DNA of 6,153 nt from CAZUCD01 sp964618855. GTDB lineage: Bacteria; Sumerlaeota; Sumerlaeia; SLMS01; JANRJK01. The stretch is from positions 1 to 6,153 of the forward strand of contig CAZUCD010000194.1 in NCBI GenBank assembly GCA_964618855.1, given 5' to 3'. The notes beneath the pieces were generated by a model. It did not search any database, was not told the DNA's origin, and saw only the letters and a program-made list of their open reading frames with translations. Below are positions 1 to 5,400 of this stretch, piece after piece. Made by a program: the position numbers and the translations under genes. The first letter of the stretch is position 1; each line of letters starts with the position of its first letter.

Positions 1-822
1 GATGCCGAGGATGAACGCGCCCAGCATCAGCGGGAACGAGTACGTCGCGCTCCCGAGCACGAGCGTCAGCATGCGGATCCACGCGACCTCGTACACGAAC
101 GAGATGAACCCTGCGATTCCCGCCACGATGAGCGCGAGCCGCACGACCCCGGGCGCGGCGCCGAACCCGGCCCCGGCGGGTGCGGGCTCCCCGGCCGGGG
201 TGCCGGACGCGCCGCGCGCCAGCACCAGCGCGCACAGACCCGCCAGCACGTTCAGCCCCGCTGCCGCATGCGAGGAATTCTCCAGCCCCAGTGCAGGGAT
301 CGCCCAGAGTCCCGCCCAGAGCGCACCCACGACCGCGCCGAGGCTGTTCAGGAAGTAGAAAACGCAGATGGTCGGGCCGACCGAGGCATCGTCCCGCACG
401 GCCGCCCTAAGCAGCACCGGCGTCGTCGCGCCCATCAGCACCGCGCCCGGCAGGATGCCCGCGATGGCGACCACCGTGGAGGCGATCCCGATGGCCAGGT
501 CTCCCCCGCCGAGCGCCGCCGCCGACGCGAGGAACAGCGACCGCAGCGGCCCGAACAGCGCCGGGTAGAGCACCCCCGCCAGCGCGATGCCGGCCTCCAC
601 CACCGCATAGAAAACGTACGCGTTGCGCGAGCGGTCCGCGCGCCGGCCCAGCCACAGTGCCCCCAGCGCGAGCCCGCCCATGAACGTCGATAGGATGATC
701 AGGTGCGCGCGGCCCGTGCTCCCGACGAGCAGCGCAAGATAGCGCGACCACACGACCTCGTACACGAGGCCCGCCGTCCCCGAGGCCAGCAGCGCGATGG
801 CTAGTAGGAGTCTTCCCGCCAC
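1..822 (-). CDS. Fused MFS/spermidine synthase-family membrane protein, N-terminal part (3' end outside window)
   Basis: The minus-strand frame from a GTG at 822-820 stays open to the window edge, giving 274 residues of a very hydrophobic protein. Members of this family have an MFS-like membrane half followed by a cytoplasmic spermidine synthase-like methyltransferase-fold domain. Only the membrane half is visible here. The signature is a repeated block: residues 14-54 carry G-LVYEVVWSRYLALLVGS, and residues 234-274 carry FVYEVAWIRMLTLVLGS. Each is followed by a small-residue helix (FMGGLALG / AFILGI). Between them are LPGAVLMGATTPVLLRA (124-140) and FYFLNSLGAVVGALWAG (155-171), both typical of the family. 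An Ala/Gly/Pro-rich linker (about 203-225) separates the two halves. The start is chosen because it lies 5 bases after the esterase stop and just ahead of the first span. No clear Shine-Dalgarno precedes it, so translation is probably coupled to the esterase. The family is clear; substrate and enzymatic activity are not known. The alternative is a membrane-only paralogue lacking the synthase domain. Confidence 0.85.
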   Translation of the reverse strand, partial: MAGRLLLAIALLASGTAGLVYEVVWSRYLALLVGSTGRAHLIILSTFMGGLALGALWLGRRADRSRNAYVFYAVVEAGIALAGVLYPALFGPLRSLFLASAAALGGGDLAIGIASTVVAIAGILPGAVLMGATTPVLLRAAVRDDASVGPTICVFYFLNSLGAVVGALWAGLWAIPALGLENSSHAAAGLNVLAGLCALVLARGASGTPAGEPAPAGAGFGAAPGVVRLALIVAGIAGFISFVYEVAWIRMLTLVLGSATYSFPLMLGAFILGI

Positions 823-827
823 GGTGT

Positions 828-1598
828 TCAGTGCCCGCCGGCCCCCCCGCCCGCGTCGGCGGCGGAAAGCGCCGTCATGCAGAAGCGCAGCGTCTCGCCG
901 ACCACGCGCTCCCAGTAGTTCCAGTCATGGCCGCCGGGGCGCTCGACGTAGGTGTGCTCGATCCCGCAGTCGCGCAGGTGCGCGTGCAGGATGCGCGACT
1001 CCTCCAGGATGGGGTCGCGGTCCCCGCAGTCCATGCGGATGCGCGGGAGCGCGGCGCGGTCCGCGTGCGCAAAGGCGTGCGCGAGCGTCAGTTCCTCGCG
1101 CGGGGGATTGCCCCAGAGCCCCGCCGTGTGGTGCTTGCGGTCGATGTCGTCCCCGCGCCGCGACTCGATGGCCGCCGCACTGTGGGCCGATACGCTTGCA
1201 AAGAGGTGCGGGTGCCGGACGCCGAGCCACAGCGCCCCGTAGCCACCCATCGAGAGGCCCGCGACGTGGCGGCCCCCGCGGTCGCGCCGCACGTTGAACG
1301 TCGCCTCCACCAGCGGGATCAGCTCCCGGATGACCGACGTCTCCATGCCATGGCCCCCGACGGGGTCGCGGTAGAACGTGACATAGGCGGCGGGCATCAC
1401 GATGACGAAGGGAAACGCGTCGGCCTGCCGCTCCAGCGTCGTGTAGCGCGTCCAAGCGGTCGCGTCGTCGGTCCTGCCATGCAGGAGGTAGAGGACGGGC
1501 CACGGCGGGGTATGGCGCTCGGGTTCCGGGACGAGGGCGCGCAGTTCCGTGGCGTGTCCCACGGCGCCGGACTTCCAGCGCAGCTCTGCGGGATTCAT
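828..1598 (-). CDS. Alpha/beta-hydrolase esterase (EstA / esterase D-like, PF00756 type)
   Basis: The gene encodes 256 residues, the usual size for the family, with no signal peptide or membrane span, so it is probably cytoplasmic. The serine-hydrolase elements appear in order: VLYLLHG (35-41, oxyanion-hole region), an acidic/aromatic segment DDATAW (44-49), the nucleophile elbow GLSMGGYG (114-121, Ser116), the acid in MDCGDRDPIL (189-198, most likely Asp195), and the base in PGGHDWNYW (221-229, His224). The HDW-x-YW ending is characteristic of the tributyrin-esterase/S-formylglutathione hydrolase-like group, also related to mycolyltransferases. These enzymes hydrolyse carboxylic (thio)esters of small acyl groups; the natural substrate here cannot be read from sequence. 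A short Ala/Gly-rich tail ends the protein. ATG 1598-1596 follows the arginase stop by 13 bases with only a weak GGA ribosome-binding element, suggesting an operon. Catalysis is well supported; naming it as a formylglutathione hydrolase is not. Confidence 0.9.
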   Translation of the reverse strand: MNPAELRWKSGAVGHATELRALVPEPERHTPPWPVLYLLHGRTDDATAWTRYTTLERQADAFPFVIVMPAAYVTFYRDPVGGHGMETSVIRELIPLVEATFNVRRDRGGRHVAGLSMGGYGALWLGVRHPHLFASVSAHSAAAIESRRGDDIDRKHHTAGLWGNPPREELTLAHAFAHADRAALPRIRMDCGDRDPILEESRILHAHLRDCGIEHTYVERPGGHDWNYWERVVGETLRFCMTALSAADAGGGAGGH

Positions 1599-1611
1599 GG
1601 CGGTTCCGGTG

Positions 1612-2568
1612 TCAGCGTCCGGGCTGCACGCCGCGGTCCGGGACCGTGCGCCGCAGGTTGGGGAGGATGCGCTTGCCCAGCGCCGAGGCGATCAGCTTCG
1701 CCGCGATCTGCGCCGTCACGTTGTGGTTGTCCAGCAGCGGGTTGATCTCGACCACGTCCAGCGACGCGAGCCGCTCCGAGTCCGCGATCATCTCGAAGGC
1801 CAGGTGCGCCTCCCGGTACGACAGCCCGCCGAACACCGGCGTCCCGACGCCCGGCGCGATCAGCGGCTCCATCACGTCCATGTCCAGCGTGACATGGAAG
1901 CCCGCCGTGCCGTCGGTGGCGTGCGCGATGGCGTCGTGCATGACGGCGCACATGCCGCGCTCGTCGATGTCGCGGATCGTGAAGCAGCGTATGCCGCTAT
2001 CCATGATCAGCTCGGCCTCGTCCGGGTCGATGTCCCGCGCGCCCACGAGCACCGTATTCGCCGGGTTCACCTTCGGCGCGAAGCCGCCCAGCTCCACCAA
2101 TTCCTTCGCCCCAAGCCCCACGCATGCCGCCAGCGGCATCCCGTGCACGTTGCCGGAGGGGCTCACCTCCGGCGTGTTCATGTCCCCGTGCGCGTCCATC
2201 CAGATCAGGCCGATCCGCTCGTTCGAACGCCGGAAGTGCGAGGCCACACCCGAGACCGTCCCGGCGCTGATGCTGTGGTCGCCCCCCACGACCAGGGGGA
2301 AGCCCCCATCGCGCAGCACCTCGTCCACCCAAAGGGAAAGGCGCCCGCACAACTCCGCGATCTCCCGCATGTAGAGGGCCTTCGGGTTGCCGGGGTCCTT
2401 GGTGTCGGGGATGAACATCGTCCCCCAGTCCTGGATCGCGTGGCCGAGCGCCTTGATGTCGCGGTGGAGGTCAGCGGCGCACAGGGCGCGGTATCCGCCC
2501 TCGGCCCCGAATCGGTTCGCCCCGAGCGAGGATGGAACTCCCAGCAATTGGATGTTTTTTCCGGGCAC
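1612..2568 (-). CDS. rocF: Arginase (L-arginine amidinohydrolase, ureohydrolase superfamily)
   Basis: The 318-residue protein is a binuclear-manganese ureohydrolase that would convert L-arginine to L-ornithine and urea in the cytoplasm. The metal-ligand motifs are all present: GGDHS (95-99, His98), DAHGD (125-129, Asp125/His127/Asp129), LDMD (228-231, Asp229/Asp231) and DVVEINP (271-277, Glu274). The substrate loop NTPEVSPSGNVHG (131-143) matches the arginase loop that grips the alpha-amino and carboxylate groups of arginine. Asn131, Ser138, Asn140 and His142 are kept, and Ser136 sits where animal enzymes have Thr. This favours arginase over agmatinase. APGVGTPVFGGLSYREA (238-254) is also typical. 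One small oddity is that the usual DxDxxDP reads DMDVMEP, with Glu for the third, non-ligand Asp. The start is GTG at 2568-2566, with AGGTGA four bases upstream and the family N-terminus IQLLGVPSSLGA directly after it. It is the first gene of the probable minus-strand operon. Physiological role (nitrogen use, ornithine or polyamine supply) is inference. Confidence 0.95.
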   Translation of the reverse strand: MPGKNIQLLGVPSSLGANRFGAEGGYRALCAADLHRDIKALGHAIQDWGTMFIPDTKDPGNPKALYMREIAELCGRLSLWVDEVLRDGGFPLVVGGDHSISAGTVSGVASHFRRSNERIGLIWMDAHGDMNTPEVSPSGNVHGMPLAACVGLGAKELVELGGFAPKVNPANTVLVGARDIDPDEAELIMDSGIRCFTIRDIDERGMCAVMHDAIAHATDGTAGFHVTLDMDVMEPLIAPGVGTPVFGGLSYREAHLAFEMIADSERLASLDVVEINPLLDNHNVTAQIAAKLIASALGKRILPNLRRTVPDRGVQPGR

Positions 2569-2572
2569 GGGT

Positions 2573-2578
2573 TCACCT
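2573..2578 (-). promoter_or_regulatory. Ribosome-binding site of the arginase gene
   Basis: Read on the minus strand the sequence is AGGTGA-ACCC-GTG. This is a six-base perfect complement to the 16S rRNA 3' end, four bases before the GTG. It fixes the non-ATG start of the arginase and is the only strong Shine-Dalgarno among the five starts in the window. Confidence 0.75.
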
Positions 2579-2647
2579 GCCGATCAGTCGCGTGGTCATG
2601 CAAGGGTCCCGAAGGCTATCCCCCGCCCCTCGCGCCCGCAACGGGGG

Positions 2648-2659
2648 GTTTGCCCAAAC
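2648..2659. repeat. Short inverted repeat, possible operator
   Basis: The sequence GTTTG-CC-CAAAC forms perfect 5-bp arms around a two-base centre, in an otherwise GC-dominated intergenic region between divergent genes. It lies 80 bases upstream of the arginase start and about 120 bases upstream of the TPR start. A compact dyad in this position could be a protein-binding site, but with only 5-bp arms and no second copy in the window it may be chance. Confidence 0.25.
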
Positions 2660-2668
2660 ACCGAAATC

Positions 2669-2684
2669 GGGCACCATGCCGGCT
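2669..2684 (+). promoter_or_regulatory. Candidate sigma-54 (-24/-12) promoter for the TPR/response-regulator unit
   Basis: GGGCACCATGCCGGCT compares with the sigma-54 consensus TGGCAC-N5-TTGC[AT]. GG at 2670-2671 and GC at 2682-2683 are exactly 12 bases apart as required, GGCAC is intact, and T follows GC. The mismatches are the leading T, the G after CAC and both T bases before GC. Transcription would begin near 2695, leaving a leader of about 85 bases before the ATG at 2781. A GG/GC match of this quality can occur by chance in GC-rich DNA, so this is only a candidate. The presence of a sigma-54 activator gene in the same unit makes it worth testing. Confidence 0.25.
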
Positions 2685-2685
2685 G

Positions 2686-2714
2686 CGGGGCGCCAAATCT
2701 ACCCTTTCGCCCCG
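2686..2714 (+). repeat. GC-rich hairpin in the putative 5' leader of the TPR gene
   Basis: CGGGGCG (2686-2692) and CGCCCCG (2708-2714) are perfect 7-base inverted repeats enclosing a 15-base A/T/C loop. As RNA they would form a stem about 65 bases before the TPR start codon. No T-run follows, so it is not an intrinsic terminator. It could be a leader structure, a binding dyad, or a by-product of high GC content. Confidence 0.3.
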
Positions 2715-2780
2715 GGCAGTGCCGCCCTCAACATCCTTGGTTTAGGCATGTAGCAGTCCAGAGACCGCCCAATTGCCGCC

Positions 2781-5357
2781 ATGAAGCGCCGCATCGTCGC
2801 CATCGTGATCATGCTCCTGGGGGCCGCCGTATCGGTGGCCGCGGCGGTCATGCTCGGGCAGCTCATGGCGGACTACAACTGGGCCGGCAAGCTCCAGCGC
2901 GAGCGCGGCATCTCCGTTTCCATGGTGCTCTCCGAGTCATGGATGCGAGCCGCCGTCGGATTCGGGGTCTTCCTGGTCGGTTACATCATGAGCTTCGACC
3001 CGCGTGCACGGTCGAGGGGCCTGGGGTGGGTGCTGACGGCCGCGGCCGGGGTCGGCGTGCTCCCCGGGCTGATCATGCGCATCGAGATGCCCCGGCGGGA
3101 CCTGATGGTCGCGGAGCCCGTCATGGACGGCGCCGCGGTGGGGCTCGCGCTGGGGGGTGCAGCCTTTTTTGCGATTATTCTCGGATTATTCGAGCTGCTT
3201 AATCGAGTCGTGTGGTCCTCCATCGCCAAGTCCGCGGAAAGGAACGACCGCGAGGGGCTCGCGATCTTCGCGGGCAGGGCCGCACTCCTCTTCAAGCCGG
3301 GCGAGACGGGCATGCTGCGCTCCATCGCGCTCGCCGATTTTCGCGACGGCGACAGGACCACCGCGCCGGAAATTCTCCTGAAATTGCACGAATCCGGCCG
3401 CCGCGACCCCGACCTCCTGGAGGCGCTGTGCCGCCTCGCATCGGAGAAAAAGGACCGCGCAGCCTTCCTCATGCACCTGCGCGAGCTCGCAGAAATCGTC
3501 CCGGACGACCCCCAGCTCCGGCGCGCCCTCTTCGACGAGTATGCCGACCAGGGCCGCGTCGGGGAGGCGCTTGCGATCTACCCGGCGGGTGACATTCCGG
3601 AGGATGACGACGTTCGGGAGAGGTACGCCATCCTGCTCGCGGAAAATGGGGACGACGCCGGCGCGGTGGCGGTCGCGCGCTCGCTCGCCAGGAACGAGGG
3701 GATCCCCTTCCGGAGAAGCCAGAAAATATTGCGGGATATTCTAGCGAAAAATGCCGCATGCGCCCCCGCCTACAACCTGCTCGCGGAGCAGAGCGAGCGC
3801 ATGGCGATGCGGGACCAGCGCCTCCGCTGGCTTGAGAAGAGCCTCGAGGCCGACCCGCGCCAGTACGACATCCGCGACATCCTCCTCGGCCTGTACCGCG
3901 AGACGGGCCAGGCGCTCCGGGCGCTGCGCGTGCTCCAGCAGGCGGTCTCCGAAAATCCCGGGGACGGCTCGATGTGGCTGGAGCTCGTCGAGGCGATGCT
4001 TTCCACGGGAAAGATCGAGGAGGCGGCCAACGAGATCGACGAGTTCCACCGAAAGCACAAGTCGGGCGGCTACTCGAAGTACCTGCGCGCGCGGATCGAC
4101 TTCGAGCGCGGGAACGTCGCGGGCGCCCTCGAGTCGGCGCGCGAGGCGCTGGCCCTCGAGACGCGCGAGGAGCGCCGCTCCTCCATCGAGGCGTTCCTTC
4201 GCAAGGCCGAACGCGCGCAGCTCTCCCGGGACATCGCGGAGAAGCTCGATGCCGCCGGCGCCAACCCGTCCGACATTCCCCTCCAGGTCGACGTCCTCGG
4301 GAGGCTCGTCGGCGCGAACCACTTCGACAAGGCCATCGCCCACGTGGACGCGGTCCTTCGGAACCACCCCGGCGCGCGCGCCGACGTGACCGCCGTGCTC
4401 GCACAGCACCGCGACCGCCCGGACGTTCCGTTCCCGCTGCTCAGCCTCCTTGCGGACCTGCAGGTGCAGGGCGCCGCGTACGAGGACGCCCTCGATACCG
4501 TGCGCGTCATGGAACGCCGGTCCGTGAACAAAATCCAGGCGTTGCGCGATGGGGTGCAGCGCATCCTGCGCCGGCAGCCGCACCACCTGCCCACGCTCAA
4601 GTACCTCGGCGAGCGCCACGCCGCGGATGCAAACCCCGCCGACACGGTGCAGTACTATTCGCTGTACCTCGCGCACGGCGGGGAGGAAACGCCCGACATA
4701 AGCCGCACGCTCGCCCGCGCGTACCTCGCGGTGGGAAGCTACGAGAAGGCCCGGGGGCACGCGATGCGGCTGCGCGGGTCCGGCGGCGCGGGTGAGACGG
4801 CCCTCCTCACCGAGATGATCCCCATCGCAATCGCGGCCGGCGAACCGGAGGAGGCCGCCGAGTTCCTGAAGGAGGTCGAGGCCGCCGATCCAGGCAGCGC
4901 GACGACGCGCAGCCTGAAGGAACAGGTCGCGCGCGGCCTCGGCGGCAAGCGCTTCGCCTTCCTCCAGCGAGAACTCGAAGCCGGCAAGGGCGGCGCCGAG
5001 ACCCTCGAAAAGCTCGGAGACCTCGCCGTCGAGATGGGCAACCTGCCGGACGCGATCACCTACTACCAGCGCGCCGCGCGCGAGCCGTCCATCTCCAAGC
5101 GCGCCACCGTCAAGCTCGCGTGGGCCTTCGCCAAGCGCAGGCTCTACGACGTCGCCAGCGACACGCTCTCCGACGTCACCCTCACCCTGCAGGAAGACCC
5201 CGCCGAGATGTCCCGCATGATGGACATGATCTACGAGATCGCCCAGATGTTCCACGAGGCGAACCTGCAGGACAGGTCCCTCCGACTGTTCAAGGTCCTG
5301 ATGAAGATCGATGCCGGGTACCGCGACGTCCTCCGCCGCGTGGAGACTTTGACATGA
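2781..5357 (+). CDS. Membrane-anchored TPR-repeat protein of unknown function
   Basis: The 858-residue protein has two parts. Residues 1-145 hold four likely membrane spans: about 5-27, 56-72, 81-99 and 117-140. MKRR at the N-terminus and the basic loop FDPRARSRG (72-80) suggest an N-in topology that leaves the rest in the cytoplasm. From about 150 to the end it is alpha-helical with TPR-like units. Four consecutive units of about 34 residues are clear at 328-361, 362-395, 396-429 and 430-463. Another good unit, TLEKLGDLAVEMGNLPDAIT plus the following helix, spans 741-769. The C-terminal KIDAGYRDVLRRVETL (842-857) resembles the ending of many bacterial TPR proteins. No catalytic motif is visible, so a scaffold or protein-binding role is inferred. 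ATG 2781 is the first ATG after an in-frame TAG at 2751 and has no clear ribosome-binding site. The gene probably forms an operon with the sigma-54 response regulator 43 bases downstream. I do not recognise a named family. Confidence 0.85.
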   Translation: MKRRIVAIVIMLLGAAVSVAAAVMLGQLMADYNWAGKLQRERGISVSMVLSESWMRAAVGFGVFLVGYIMSFDPRARSRGLGWVLTAAAGVGVLPGLIMRIEMPRRDLMVAEPVMDGAAVGLALGGAAFFAIILGLFELLNRVVWSSIAKSAERNDREGLAIFAGRAALLFKPGETGMLRSIALADFRDGDRTTAPEILLKLHESGRRDPDLLEALCRLASEKKDRAAFLMHLRELAEIVPDDPQLRRALFDEYADQGRVGEALAIYPAGDIPEDDDVRERYAILLAENGDDAGAVAVARSLARNEGIPFRRSQKILRDILAKNAACAPAYNLLAEQSERMAMRDQRLRWLEKSLEADPRQYDIRDILLGLYRETGQALRALRVLQQAVSENPGDGSMWLELVEAMLSTGKIEEAANEIDEFHRKHKSGGYSKYLRARIDFERGNVAGALESAREALALETREERRSSIEAFLRKAERAQLSRDIAEKLDAAGANPSDIPLQVDVLGRLVGANHFDKAIAHVDAVLRNHPGARADVTAVLAQHRDRPDVPFPLLSLLADLQVQGAAYEDALDTVRVMERRSVNKIQALRDGVQRILRRQPHHLPTLKYLGERHAADANPADTVQYYSLYLAHGGEETPDISRTLARAYLAVGSYEKARGHAMRLRGSGGAGETALLTEMIPIAIAAGEPEEAAEFLKEVEAADPGSATTRSLKEQVARGLGGKRFAFLQRELEAGKGGAETLEKLGDLAVEMGNLPDAITYYQRAAREPSISKRATVKLAWAFAKRRLYDVASDTLSDVTLTLQEDPAEMSRMMDMIYEIAQMFHEANLQDRSLRLFKVLMKIDAGYRDVLRRVETLT

Positions 5358-5400
5358 CCCGCCCCCGCGCCCCATACCATCCCCGAGAGATGCCCCGCCC

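Larger units (their letters stand above)
2569..2780. promoter_or_regulatory. Divergent intergenic region between the arginase operon and the TPR/regulator operon
   Basis: These 212 bases separate two genes transcribed away from each other, so promoters for both must lie here or overlap the gene ends. No convincing -35/-10 pair was found on either strand; the best minus-strand candidate (TTGCGG, 17 bases, TAGCCT) matches only three bases in each box. Visible elements are a short inverted repeat at 2648-2659, a weak sigma-54-like site at 2669-2684 and a GC hairpin at 2686-2714, each listed separately. An in-frame TAG at 2751-2753 limits how far upstream the TPR gene could start. The TPR start at 2781 has no recognisable Shine-Dalgarno. 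Confidence 0.7.

Noticed and set aside
2..693. Overlapping plus-strand open frames at the left edge
   Set aside because: The minus-strand frame from 822 to 1 gives a recognisable membrane protein with duplicated family motifs; the plus-strand products are Pro/Ala/Arg low-complexity shadows.
2554..2560. A AAA AAC heptamer, a classic -1 frameshift slippery sequence, in frame at codons 3-5 of the arginase gene
   Set aside because: It lies only a few codons after the start, the zero frame already encodes a full-length arginase, and no alternative product in the -1 frame is evident. Chance is the simplest explanation.
2590..2637. Sigma-70-like promoter for the arginase on the minus strand (TTGCGG, 17 bases, TAGCCT)
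   Set aside because: Only three of six bases match in each box, no better than many positions in this region, so it was not listed as a feature.
2686..2714. Intrinsic terminator
   Set aside because: The 7-bp stem has no following T-run on the plus strand or matching run on the minus strand, and it sits between divergent starts where a terminator is not expected.
1549..2745. A 398-codon open frame on the plus strand opposite the arginase and esterase
   Set aside because: It is antisense to two genes with complete catalytic motifs, and its product is rich in Arg, His and Val with no recognisable domain.
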